DNA from: Planomonospora parontospora
GTDB lineage: Bacteria; Actinomycetota; Actinomycetes; Streptosporangiales; Streptosporangiaceae
DNA length: 64,000 nt
Direction: 5' to 3'
Assembly: GCA_014647935.1 (NCBI GenBank)
Contig: BMQD01000026.1
Span: forward strand, 1-64,000
The position numbers and the translations under genes are program-made. The notes under the pieces were generated by a model. That model saw nothing but the letters and a program-made list of their open reading frames with translations, ran no database searches and was not told the origin of the DNA. Shown here piece by piece: positions 37,265 through 45,837 of this stretch (position 1 is the first letter of the stretch; every line of letters begins with the position of its first letter).

Positions 37265-37606
37265 ATGGCGAAAGAGCACACCGAAGGAGCCGCCGCGGCG
37301 CGGGCGCTGGCCGCGCGGCTGCCCGGCTGGACGGTCTGGTACGGCGAGCACACCCGCCGCTTCTGGGCCCTCTCCCGCGCCAAGGGGCGCAGCGGCGCCT
37401 CGCACGCCGAGGCCGCCACGGCCGAAGAGCTGGAGCGGATGGTCCGGCGCATCGAGGACGGCGTCCCCGCGCAGGCGTCCTCCGAGCGGGAGGCGCCCAC
37501 CCGGGAGACTCCGCGTGCGACCCCGGCCCCCGCCCCGGCCGCGGCGGAGCCGGAGCCCCGCCGCGAGCCGGCGCGGCCGGCCGGCGCGGTCACCGCAGCG
37601 TCCTGA
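37265..37606 (+). CDS. small protein of unknown function with disordered tail
   Basis: 113 residues, ATG after AGAGGG. Residues 8-60 form a compact part (LAARLPGWTVWYGEHTRRFWAL, then AATAEELERMVRRIE) seen in many actinomycetes; the rest is Pro/Ala/Glu-rich and probably disordered. The 3' end overlaps the convergent oxidase gene by 17 bases. Confidence 0.65.
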   Translation: MAKEHTEGAAAARALAARLPGWTVWYGEHTRRFWALSRAKGRSGASHAEAATAEELERMVRRIEDGVPAQASSEREAPTRETPRATPAPAPAAAEPEPRREPARPAGAVTAAS

Positions 37607-38654
37607 CCAGGCTGCGCGCCGCCGTCCTGCTGGCGGCCAGCACCGTCTTGCCCGCCCCGCCGCTCCCGCCGGTGAAGGTGTAGATCCCCTGTGCCAGCGG
37701 GCGGAGCGAGAGCGCGCCCGTCGCGTGATAGCACTCGACCGCGGCCACCGCGGTGACCTCGGCGCCTCCGCCGCCCTTCCCGCCGGGCGGCCCGTGGCCG
37801 ATCCTGGCCCGAGCGGTGTCCAGGATCCGGGTGGTCAGCGCGGGGTCGGCCACCGCCGCGCCCGGCGGCACGTCCCAGCGGTCGGTGGGCAGGCCGAGCA
37901 GCATCCGCCCGTCGGCGTACGGCCTGCCGTACAGGCCGGTGGTCTCGTCGACGAACGCGCCCGGACCTCCCGGGCCCGACGGCGTGAGCACGTACTGGAT
38001 GGTCTTGGTCCGCAGCCCGCCGTCCGGCAGGCCCGTGCGGGCCAGCAGCGTCCGCGTCCACGCGCCCGCGGCCACGACGACCACGTCGAACCGCGCCGGG
38101 GGCCCGCCGACGGGGTGGACCTCGCCCTCGCGGGTGACGGTCTCGATCCGGCCGTCGACGACGAACACCCCCGATCGGGCGAGTTCCACCAGGAGCTTGT
38201 CGCGCAGCGCGTTCGGCGAGACGTAGCCCGCCCGCCGCTCCACCACTGCGACGCTCCCCTCCGGCAGGTCGCGGAAGGCGCCCCGGGCGGTGAGCCGCCC
38301 GGCGTCGAGCAGTTCGACCGAGCCCGGGATGCGGCTCCGTACGGCGTCCACCAGTTCGGCGGTGTCGCGGCCCAGGGCCGGCATCAGGTACACCGACCCG
38401 GTCTCCCGGTAGGAGGCCCAGGCCTGCAGCACGGGGTCCGACTGGAGCTCGGCGAGGCTCGCGGCGGCCTCCATGCACAGGTCGGGGTCGGGTTCGAAGG
38501 CCCGGGTCAGCCCGCCGGAGGCCGCGCTCGCGTCGGCCCTGCGGTACGGCTCCCCGGTGTAGAGGTGGACGGCGGTCCCCCGGATGGACTCGCACAGGCG
38601 CCACGCCAGGGTGACTCCGGCGATCCCTCCTCCGACGACGGCGATCCTCGGCAT
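37590..38654 (-). CDS. DAO-type FAD-dependent amine/amino acid oxidase (Spb39-like role proposed)
   Basis: 354 residues from ATG 38654. N-terminal FAD motif VVGGGIAGVTLAWRL, a central AGAWTRTLL and a C-terminal TGGSGGAGKTVLAA typical of glycine/sarcosine-type oxidases. It is the last gene of the leftward run, 14 bases after the MFS gene. In known hydrazine pathways (s56-p1, triacsin, formycin) a DAO-type enzyme oxidises the N-N-linked lysine adduct at the C-N bond and releases the free hydrazine acid plus allysine. The same role is proposed here from context. A general amine oxidase cannot be excluded. Confidence 0.85.
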   Translation of the reverse strand: MPRIAVVGGGIAGVTLAWRLCESIRGTAVHLYTGEPYRRADASAASGGLTRAFEPDPDLCMEAAASLAELQSDPVLQAWASYRETGSVYLMPALGRDTAELVDAVRSRIPGSVELLDAGRLTARGAFRDLPEGSVAVVERRAGYVSPNALRDKLLVELARSGVFVVDGRIETVTREGEVHPVGGPPARFDVVVVAAGAWTRTLLARTGLPDGGLRTKTIQYVLTPSGPGGPGAFVDETTGLYGRPYADGRMLLGLPTDRWDVPPGAAVADPALTTRILDTARARIGHGPPGGKGGGGAEVTAVAAVECYHATGALSLRPLAQGIYTFTGGSGGAGKTVLAASRTAARSLVRTLR

Positions 38655-38668
38655 CACCGCACCCCCGC

Positions 38669-40015
38669 TCAGCCGGCCGAGGCGGCCGCGGGCTGCGGCT
38701 CCTCGGCTCCGGTCGCAGGGGTGCGCATGCCGAGGAGTCCGGCGACGGTCGCGACGGCGGCGACCAGGGCCGCCCAGAGCCACACCGAGCGGCCGACCTG
38801 GAACCACACCAGCGTGCCGAGGACCGGGCCGAGTGCGGTGCCGAGGCCGAAGACGCTCTGCATGGCGCCGATGTAGCGGCCGCGCAGCCGTTCGGGGCCC
38901 GCCATGGCGGGGTAGGCGAAGACCGTCGGCCCGCCGATGATCTCCGAGAGGGTCCAGACCAGGGTGCCGACCATGAACCAGACCGGGAGCGGGGAGATGG
39001 CGTAGATCGCGTAGCCGACCGAGACCAGGCCCAGCCCGAGCAGCGCGGTGAGCCGGATCGGCCACCGCTGCACGACCTTCGTCATCGCCAGCTCGCAGGT
39101 GATCACGATGAACCCGTTGAGCGAGACGGCGGCGCCGTACCACCACAGGCTGATCCCCGCCGCCGCGACGTCCAGCGGGAGCGTGGCCGTGTACTGGCAG
39201 TACACGATGGAGGTGAGCAGGACCGCGACCAGGTAGAGGCTGTAGCGCCGGTCGGCGAGGACCGCGCGGTAGCCCGACCGGCCCGCGGGCTCCGGCTCGG
39301 CGGCCCGCTGCCCGGCCGCGGGCCGGGAGACGCGCCGGGGCAGCGCGAGCGAGGCGATGACGGCGAAGGTGAGCGCGGCGGCGGCCTCGCCCCAGAAGAG
39401 CGCGTTGTAGGAGACCGACAGCAGCGCCGCGCCGATCAGCGGGGCCGCGGTCATGCCGAGGTTGAGCCCGAGCCGGTACACCGCGGTGATCATCACGAGG
39501 CGGTGCTTGGGCGTCAGCTCGGTCAGCAGCACCTGGGCCGCCGGCCGGTAGAACTGGCCGACCGTGCTGACCAGGAAGATCGCGCCCAGCAGGAGCGGGT
39601 AGGTGGGCAGGTAGAGGATGGAGACGATCAGTGCGGCCGATCCCGTCATGCTGACCAGCGTGGCCGCGCGCGGCCCGATCCGGTCGGAGAGCGACCCGCC
39701 GATGAGCGAGCCCGCGACCGCGCCCGCGCCGTAGACGCCGAGCGCGAGGCCCGCCTGGGTCGGGGAGAACCCGCGGTTGGTCAGGAACAGCACGAGGTAG
39801 ATCTGGATGAACGCGGCCAGCTTGTTGACGAACACGCCGAGCAGCAGCGCCTTGGCCGCGCGGGACGTCTCCCGGAGGGTGACGATGACTCCGTCGTCGT
39901 CCTTTTCCGGCGGGGCCGGCGGGGCGGTCCCGGGCTGTGCGGGCCTCTCGGCTCCGGTGGGGTCTGCGGGCCTCTCGGGCCCGGTGGTCTCTTCGTTCCC
40001 GACGACGGCGGTCAT
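38669..40015 (-). CDS. MFS transporter
   Basis: 448 residues, 12 hydrophobic segments after a ~55-residue disordered Pro/Glu-rich N-terminus. The cytoplasmic loop GGSLSDRIGPRAA is the MFS signature. ATG 40015 overlaps the ATP-grasp stop (ATGA). Probably an exporter for the hydrazine-containing product or an intermediate. Confidence 0.88.
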   Translation of the reverse strand: MTAVVGNEETTGPERPADPTGAERPAQPGTAPPAPPEKDDDGVIVTLRETSRAAKALLLGVFVNKLAAFIQIYLVLFLTNRGFSPTQAGLALGVYGAGAVAGSLIGGSLSDRIGPRAATLVSMTGSAALIVSILYLPTYPLLLGAIFLVSTVGQFYRPAAQVLLTELTPKHRLVMITAVYRLGLNLGMTAAPLIGAALLSVSYNALFWGEAAAALTFAVIASLALPRRVSRPAAGQRAAEPEPAGRSGYRAVLADRRYSLYLVAVLLTSIVYCQYTATLPLDVAAAGISLWWYGAAVSLNGFIVITCELAMTKVVQRWPIRLTALLGLGLVSVGYAIYAISPLPVWFMVGTLVWTLSEIIGGPTVFAYPAMAGPERLRGRYIGAMQSVFGLGTALGPVLGTLVWFQVGRSVWLWAALVAAVATVAGLLGMRTPATGAEEPQPAAASAG

Positions 40016-41250
40016 GCTGCTGCCTTCACTTCCAGGTTGGCCTCGGCCGCGTCCAGGGCGGCGCGGCACTCGGCGAGGTCGGCGGAGACCGCGGTCGCGT
40101 AGGCGATGCGGCCCCACAGGGTGCCCTTGGGCGGGGGTGAGACGGTCGCTCCGGGTTCGACGACCGGGATCGCCCGGTCGACGGCCCCGGGCAGGCCCGC
40201 CTCGTCGAAGGCGATCGACCCGATCGTCGTGTCGTCCTCCGCGACGTAGAAGAAGCGGACCCCGGCGGCCAGCTCGTGCCGGGGCGTCACGTCGGGCACG
40301 CGCCCGCAGGCCACCGCCGCCGCGGCCAGGCCGGGGTCGATCCCGGTGGTGAGGAGCCCGAGGTAGGGGATCATGTCCCCACCCAGGCGGCCGTTGACCT
40401 CGATGACGCGCAGGCCCCGGGAGGAGAGCTTGATCTCCGTGTGGGTGAACCCGTCGGTGAACCCGAGGGCGGTGTGGGTGTCCTGCAGGACGCGGCGGAA
40501 CTCCGGGTCGTGCAGGAGCTCGTCGCGGGCGTCGACGTAGTGGCCCACCTCCTCGCAGTACGGCTCGTAGCCGAGGACCTTGCGGGCCAGGAAGAGCGGC
40601 GTCACCACGCCGTCCCGGACGACGGCGTCCACGCTCACCTCGGGGCCGTCGGCGTACTCCTCGACCAGGACGGGCACGTCGAACGTGGCGCCGTCGGGGA
40701 CGGTGAGGTCGCGGACGAACGCGAACCGCTCGGCGAGCTCCTCCGGGTCCTCGACCCGGATCACGCCCAGGCTGCCGCCGAGGCCGCGCGGTTTGAGGAT
40801 GGCCGGGTAGCCGGTCTCGCCGGCGGCCTTCAGCGCCTCCTCCAGCGTGCCGACGGCCAGGGAGCGCGGCTGCGGCACGCCGCGGGCGTCGAGCGCGACC
40901 CGGGTGAGGTGCTTGTCGCGGCAGCGGCGCACCATCGCGGTGTCGCCGCCGGGCAGGCCCAGGGCCTCCGCGACGTGGGCGGCGGCCAGGATCCTGGCCT
41001 CGTCCCAGCACAGCACGCCCTGGACGGGCTCGCGCGCGGCCAGGTCGAGCGCGGCGGGGACCATCCCGGGGCCGTCCACGGTGCTGTCCACCAGGGTCCA
41101 GCCGGTGACGTACTCGCGCTCCCAGCCGGGCTCGGCGGTGGCGAACAGGTGGATCCGGTACCCGGTCGCGATCGAGCGCAGCAGGTACTCGCGGTAGTGC
41201 CGCATCCCCGTCGCGATCAGCAGGACGAGCGGGCGGTCGTCTGCGGTCAT
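40012..41250 (-). CDS. ATP-grasp carboxylate-amine ligase 1
   Basis: 412 residues. ATP-grasp features: PAILKPRGLGGSLGVIRV (ATP-binding Lys and glycine-rich loop), VLVEEYADGPEVSVDAVV and metal-binding EVNGRLGGDMIPYLG. Such enzymes join a carboxylic acid and an amine via an acyl phosphate. It lies between the antiporter and the MFS transporter and is coupled to the latter. It may ligate the hydrazine acid to an amino acid, as peptide ligases do in related pathways; substrates cannot be read. Confidence 0.88.
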   Translation of the reverse strand: MTADDRPLVLLIATGMRHYREYLLRSIATGYRIHLFATAEPGWEREYVTGWTLVDSTVDGPGMVPAALDLAAREPVQGVLCWDEARILAAAHVAEALGLPGGDTAMVRRCRDKHLTRVALDARGVPQPRSLAVGTLEEALKAAGETGYPAILKPRGLGGSLGVIRVEDPEELAERFAFVRDLTVPDGATFDVPVLVEEYADGPEVSVDAVVRDGVVTPLFLARKVLGYEPYCEEVGHYVDARDELLHDPEFRRVLQDTHTALGFTDGFTHTEIKLSSRGLRVIEVNGRLGGDMIPYLGLLTTGIDPGLAAAAVACGRVPDVTPRHELAAGVRFFYVAEDDTTIGSIAFDEAGLPGAVDRAIPVVEPGATVSPPPKGTLWGRIAYATAVSADLAECRAALDAAEANLEVKAAA

Positions 41251-41251
41251 G

Positions 41252-42664
41252 TCACGCCTCCTTGGCGGTCGTCACGAACTGCTTGTCGGGGGTCTGCCCG
41301 GGGGTCTCCAGGGCGTCGAAGAACTCCTCGCGGACCACCTCGTCCTCGGTGGGGGCGATGCGGGAGGCCGCGAAGCGGAGCAGGGGCGGCGCCATCATCG
41401 AGGTCACGACCGCGACGAGGACGATCACGGTGTAGGACGCGGTGGTGAGCACGCCGAGCCGGAGGCCGACCATGGCGACGATCACCTCGATGACGCCCCG
41501 GGAGTTGAGGCCGGCGCCCAGGGCGAGCGCCTCCCAGCGGGTGCGCCGCGCGATGCGCGCCCCGAGGTAGGCCCCGGCGAACTTGCCGGCGATGGCGACG
41601 GCCAGGACCAGCAGGCCCGCGCCGAGCACGACGGGGTTCGCCAGCTCGGTCAGGTCCATCCGCAGGCCCGCCGTGGCGAAGAAGATCGGCGCCAGCACCG
41701 CGGCGACGAACGTCTGCAGCGGGGCGAGCCGGGCGACCTTCAGGTCCGGGGACGAGCCGATGAGCGCCCCGCAGACGAAGGCGCCGAGGATGGCCTCGAA
41801 GCCCAGCGCGTGGGTCACCGCCGCGAAGAGCAGGAACAGCACGGTCACCGCGGCGATCAGGGTGCGGTCCCCTTGGCCGCGGTCGGCCAGCCGCAGCACC
41901 GCCGCCACCGCCCTGCGGCCGATCAGCAGGGAGGCCAGGACGAACACCGCGAGCAGCGCGATCGCGGTCAGCGCCGCCTGCCCGGTGCGGGCTCCGGCGG
42001 TGGCGAGCGCGGAGACCACGGAGAGCAGGAACCAGCCTGCCACGTCGTCGATCACGGAGGTGCTCAGGATGAGCTGGCCGATGTCCCGGTGGAGCAGGCG
42101 CATCTCGGTGAGGATCTTGGCGATGACGGGGATCGCGCTGACGCACAGCGCGACGCCGAGGAAGAGGGCGAACACCATGGGGTCGGTGCCGCCGACGATC
42201 ATCTCCGGCGGGGCCAGGAACCCGATCCCGACGCCGAGGGCGAGGGGCACCAGGAGCCCCGTGCCGCTGATCCAGGCCGCCGACCTGCCCTGGCGCCGCA
42301 GGAAGCCGGTGTCGAGGTGCATGCCGGTCATGCCGACCAGAAGCAGGACGCCGAGCTGGCCGACGGCGTCGATCAGGTGGAAACGGGCCGGGTCCTGCGG
42401 CAGCAGCCAGGCGAACAGGTCCGGGGCGGCGTTGGCCAGCAGCGACGGCCCGATGAGGATGCCCGCGCACAGCTCGCCGAGGAGCGCCGGCAGTCCGAAC
42501 CGGGCGGAGAGCCGCCCGAGCAGGGTCGCCAGGCCGAGGAGCAGGCCGAGCTGGAGGAGGAAGGTCATCAGGTGGTGGGCGGGGATGACGGCGACGGGCG
42601 CCCCGGCGAGGGGCATGCTGAGGGACGTGTTCAGGGACGCGGCGAGGGTCGCGGCGGAGCTCAC
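41252..42664 (-). CDS. CPA2-type cation:proton antiporter
   Basis: 470 residues, about 12 membrane helices. GLPALLGELCAGILIGPS, STSVIDDVAGWFLL (ion-binding Asp pair) and GLNSRGVIEVIVA are typical of the KefB/NhaS3-like CPA2 family. Stop and start are within a few bases of both neighbours, so it belongs to the operon. In a biosynthetic cluster it may act in self-protection or drive export by ion gradient; not established. Confidence 0.9.
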   Translation of the reverse strand: MSSAATLAASLNTSLSMPLAGAPVAVIPAHHLMTFLLQLGLLLGLATLLGRLSARFGLPALLGELCAGILIGPSLLANAAPDLFAWLLPQDPARFHLIDAVGQLGVLLLVGMTGMHLDTGFLRRQGRSAAWISGTGLLVPLALGVGIGFLAPPEMIVGGTDPMVFALFLGVALCVSAIPVIAKILTEMRLLHRDIGQLILSTSVIDDVAGWFLLSVVSALATAGARTGQAALTAIALLAVFVLASLLIGRRAVAAVLRLADRGQGDRTLIAAVTVLFLLFAAVTHALGFEAILGAFVCGALIGSSPDLKVARLAPLQTFVAAVLAPIFFATAGLRMDLTELANPVVLGAGLLVLAVAIAGKFAGAYLGARIARRTRWEALALGAGLNSRGVIEVIVAMVGLRLGVLTTASYTVIVLVAVVTSMMAPPLLRFAASRIAPTEDEVVREEFFDALETPGQTPDKQFVTTAKEA

Positions 42665-42668
42665 GGCG

Positions 42669-44501
42669 TCACTCCCCGCTCTCGACGTAGTACCAGTTCT
42701 CCGGCGCGATCATGCCGAAGGGGTTGATCGGCTCGAAGCCCCGCAGGTCGTTCGCGACCTCGAACAGCCGCAGCGAGAAGTTCGGGATGAAGATGACCGG
42801 GACCTGCTCGGCGATGTAGTCCTGGTAGTCGTAGAGCGCGCCCAGGTCGTCGGTGGTGACCGACTTCGCGATGAGCTCGTCGGCCTTCGGGTCGGTGTAG
42901 TGGCCGAAGTTTCCGCCGGCGTCGGTCTTGAACAGGATCTCGCCGCTCGGGAAGTGGTAGACCCAGCCGCCGCCCCAGGTGCTCAGCTCCCACAGGCAGG
43001 GGCTGTCCGGCCCGGCGACGCACGGGGCGTCCTCGGCGACCAGGACCGAGCCGTAGACCTCCTGCAGCCGCAGCTCGATGCCGGCGCGCGCCGCGTCGTC
43101 GCGGAACTGCTCCATCAGCCGGGTGAGCGCCGGGCGTCCCTCGGCGTACCGGAGCGAGAAGCTGAGCTTCGTGCCGGCCGGGATGCCCGCGCCGGCCTGG
43201 CCGGGGCCCTCGCCGGGGCCGGTGCACACCGCGGGGAAGACACTCGTATCCCAGCCGTTGGCGGCCAGCAGCGCGCGGGCCCGCTCGGGGTCGAAGGGCA
43301 GGACCGGCGCGCCCCGCAGGGCGGGCGAGACCAGGTCGCTCGCGGGGTGGCAGGGCACCGGGCCGTCCTGCCGGTAGGCGTAGCCGTGGTAGATCTCGCG
43401 GGCCGCCCGGTCCTGGTCGAGCGCGTGCTGCATCGCCTGCCGGATGTAGGTCTGGGCGAGCATCTTCCCGGCCACGGTCGGGTTGTTGTAGTTGAGGGGG
43501 ATGTAGCGGATGCAGAACGCGGCCTGCGGGACCAGCGTGTAGTTCTCGGCGAGCGGGTTCGGTCCGCCCTTGGTGGGGTCGTCGGTGGGCTCGGTGCTGA
43601 AGCTGAGCGGCAGGTAGCCGACCTGGACGCCGTCCGGGCCGTCCGGTCCGGCCAGGAGCCGCTCGTACTCCTCGCCGTCCGACATGAACGGGATCTGGCG
43701 GAACTCGTCGAGGTGGGGCTTGTTCGGGCCGGAGTAGTGCTCGTTGGGCACGAAGGTGACGACACCGTCCATGGTGTAGCTCTTCAGCCGCCACGGGCCG
43801 CTGACCACGCTCCAGACGGGGCTGTCGGCCCAGTGCACGCGGTCGGAGTTGTCCTCCTCCAGCACGCCGCCGTTCTCGGCCATCAGGAAGTCGTAGACGG
43901 CCTCGACGTCGGCGAGGTCCTCCGACGCGTTGGCCGGCCCGTCGGCGGTGCGGTCCCAGGCCCGGGGCATCGGGGTGATGGTGCTGAGCTGGTTCATCAG
44001 CACCCAGCGCTTGGAGTAGGCCTTGTCGAAGGTGAAGTAGACCCTGTCCTCGGCGAGCTTGCCGTAGGAGACCAGGTTGTCGGGGAAGTACCCGGGGACG
44101 TACTCGCCGTAGCGCTCGCCCTTGACGGCCATCATGTTGACCCAGAACAGGACGTTGTCCGCGCAGACGGTCTCGCCGTTGGACCACTTCCAGGGCTTGA
44201 TCGTGACGGTGACCGTCCGCCCGTCCTCGCTCCACTCCGGCGGCTCGCCGATGCTGAGGTCGTAGTCGACCTCGGGTGTGCCGTGGGTGCCGAAGAAGTA
44301 CAGCGGCCGGTACATCAGGATCTGGAATTCCAGCAGGTTGCGGGTGCCGAAGCGCTCCGGCGGGGTGAACGGGAAGATGATCGACGGCGGGAAGCCGGGT
44401 GCGCAGGCCCAGGTGACGGTCCCGCCCCTGGCGGGGGTCTCGCCGCGCGGGCGCGCGGGGGCCGCCGTGTCGGTGGTCGCGGTGTCGATGGTCGCGGTCA
44501 T
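42669..44501 (-). CDS. peptide/nickel-type ABC substrate-binding protein (family 5) without signal peptide
   Basis: 610 residues. It has the whole SBP_bac_5 fold (WKWSNGETVCADNVLFWV, VWSVVSGPWRLKSY, NYNNPTVAGKMLAQTYIRQAMQHALD, FDPERARALLAANGWD). The N-terminus is MTATIDTATTDTAAPARPRG: no hydrophobic segment and no lipobox Cys, unlike normal binding proteins. The start is fixed by the ATGA overlap at 44501, so a missed signal is unlikely. No permease or ATPase genes are nearby. It may act in the cytoplasm as a binding or enzymatic protein for a peptide-like intermediate. Confidence 0.85.
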   Translation of the reverse strand: MTATIDTATTDTAAPARPRGETPARGGTVTWACAPGFPPSIIFPFTPPERFGTRNLLEFQILMYRPLYFFGTHGTPEVDYDLSIGEPPEWSEDGRTVTVTIKPWKWSNGETVCADNVLFWVNMMAVKGERYGEYVPGYFPDNLVSYGKLAEDRVYFTFDKAYSKRWVLMNQLSTITPMPRAWDRTADGPANASEDLADVEAVYDFLMAENGGVLEEDNSDRVHWADSPVWSVVSGPWRLKSYTMDGVVTFVPNEHYSGPNKPHLDEFRQIPFMSDGEEYERLLAGPDGPDGVQVGYLPLSFSTEPTDDPTKGGPNPLAENYTLVPQAAFCIRYIPLNYNNPTVAGKMLAQTYIRQAMQHALDQDRAAREIYHGYAYRQDGPVPCHPASDLVSPALRGAPVLPFDPERARALLAANGWDTSVFPAVCTGPGEGPGQAGAGIPAGTKLSFSLRYAEGRPALTRLMEQFRDDAARAGIELRLQEVYGSVLVAEDAPCVAGPDSPCLWELSTWGGGWVYHFPSGEILFKTDAGGNFGHYTDPKADELIAKSVTTDDLGALYDYQDYIAEQVPVIFIPNFSLRLFEVANDLRGFEPINPFGMIAPENWYYVESGE

Positions 44502-44920
44502 GTCCGGTCCTCGTCCTCGTGCTCGTGCTCGTTCTCGGTGGCAGTGGTGGCGGTGGCGGTGGCGGTGGGGAGCTCCTCCAGCAGGGAGACGCCGGTGGCG
44601 GCGTGCTCGCCGTACCGCTCCCACTCCTCGTGCAGCCGGACGCGCCCGTCGGCGAGCGTCTCCGGGGTGCTGTGGCAGCGGCCCGAGACGATCTCCCCGG
44701 TGTCCAGGACCATGCAGTAGGCGAAGTCGAGGGTGCCGTCGGGGGCGCAGACCCCGGTGAGGGCGCCGCGCCGGGCGTGGCCGCCGGCGAACTCGCCCCA
44801 CAGCAGGTCCCCGTCCTGCCGGTAGGTCGCGGTCGGCGACTCCACCCCGGCGGGCACGTCCCCGGAGGTGAAGCGCCGTCCCTCGTAGCCGTTCTCCGCG
44901 GTCCTCTCCGGGATGCTCAT
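44498..44920 (-). CDS. small protein of the family often labelled N-acetylglutamate synthase-like
   Basis: 140 residues, overlapping both neighbours by four bases. The core (YEGRRFTSGDVPAGVESPTATYRQDGDLLWGEFAGG, GALTGVCAPDGTLDFAYC, TPETLADGRVRLHEEWER) matches a short beta-rich family commonly given that name without proof. The tail is Thr/Glu/His-rich (ENEHEHEDEDR). Function unknown; the tight coupling suggests a real role in the pathway. Confidence 0.7.
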   Translation of the reverse strand: MSIPERTAENGYEGRRFTSGDVPAGVESPTATYRQDGDLLWGEFAGGHARRGALTGVCAPDGTLDFAYCMVLDTGEIVSGRCHSTPETLADGRVRLHEEWERYGEHAATGVSLLEELPTATATATTATENEHEHEDEDRT

Positions 44921-45837
44921 CGGGGGCCCCCGCGCAGCTCCAGCGTGCAGCACTTGGCGCTGCCGCCCGACTTGAGCAGCTCCGACAGCTCCACGCCGAT
45001 CGGCTCGAAGCCGCGCTCGCGCAGCTCGTCCATGAGGTGGGTGGCGGCGGGCGGCATCAGGACGTGGCGGCCGTCGGAGACGGCGTTCAGGCCGAAGGCC
45101 TCGGCGTCGGCCTCGGTGGCGATGATCGCGTCGGGGTAGAGCACGCGCAGCACGCCCTGGCTCTCCCGGGAGAACGCCCCCGGGTAGTACATGATCAGTT
45201 CGTCGTCGAGTACGGCCAGCGCCGTGTCGAGGTGGTAGAAGCGCGGGTCCACCAGCCGGAGCCCGGCGACGGGGAGGCCGAAGAACCTCTCGGCCTCGCG
45301 GTGCGAGCGGACGTCGGTGCGGAAGCCGGTCCCGGCGAGCAGGTAGCGGCCGGCCGCCAGGTAGTCGCCCTCCCCCTCGTTGACGTGCACGGCCTCGCGG
45401 GTCTCGTAGCCGCGGGCGCGGAACCACTCCAGGTAGGCCGGGCCCTCCGCGGCCCGCTCGGCGTGCCGGAAGCGCGCCGAGAGCACCTTCCCGCCGATGA
45501 CCGTGGCGCCGTTGGCGGCGAAGACCATGTCGGGGTAGCCGGGCAGCGGCTCGATGAGCTCCACCCGGTGGCCGAGGGCCTGGAAGGCGCGGAGCAGCCC
45601 CTCCCACTGGAGCCGGGCCAGGGCGCCGTCCACCGGCTTGCCCGGGTCCATCCAGGGGTTGATGGAGTAGACGACGTCGAAGTGGGTGGGCGGGCACATC
45701 AGGTAGCGGCGGGTCCGGGCGGTCCGCCCGCCGGGGGTCGCGGCGCGGGCCGCGGGGGCCTGCGCGGGGACGGCCGGCCGCTCAGGGGCGGAGGTCTGGG
45801 CGGAGGTCTGGGCGGGGGCGACGGTCAGCTGTGTCAT
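44917..45837 (-). CDS. DDAH/arginine deiminase-like guanidine-modifying enzyme
   Basis: 306 residues. Family motifs: PDMVFAANGATVIGGKVL, EGEGDYL (substrate-binding acidic residues), DPRFYHLDTALAVLDDELIMYYPGAF with the catalytic His, and the catalytic Cys in SGGSAKCCTLEL near the C-terminus. Enzymes of this type hydrolyse or transfer amidino groups from arginine-like substrates. The N-terminal ~45 residues are a disordered extension. Start ATG 45837 shares one base with the upstream stop. Its place between the ATP-grasp ligase and the binding protein suggests that an arginine-derived or guanidino group is part of the product or precursor. Confidence 0.87.
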   Translation of the reverse strand: MTQLTVAPAQTSAQTSAPERPAVPAQAPAARAATPGGRTARTRRYLMCPPTHFDVVYSINPWMDPGKPVDGALARLQWEGLLRAFQALGHRVELIEPLPGYPDMVFAANGATVIGGKVLSARFRHAERAAEGPAYLEWFRARGYETREAVHVNEGEGDYLAAGRYLLAGTGFRTDVRSHREAERFFGLPVAGLRLVDPRFYHLDTALAVLDDELIMYYPGAFSRESQGVLRVLYPDAIIATEADAEAFGLNAVSDGRHVLMPPAATHLMDELRERGFEPIGVELSELLKSGGSAKCCTLELRGGPR

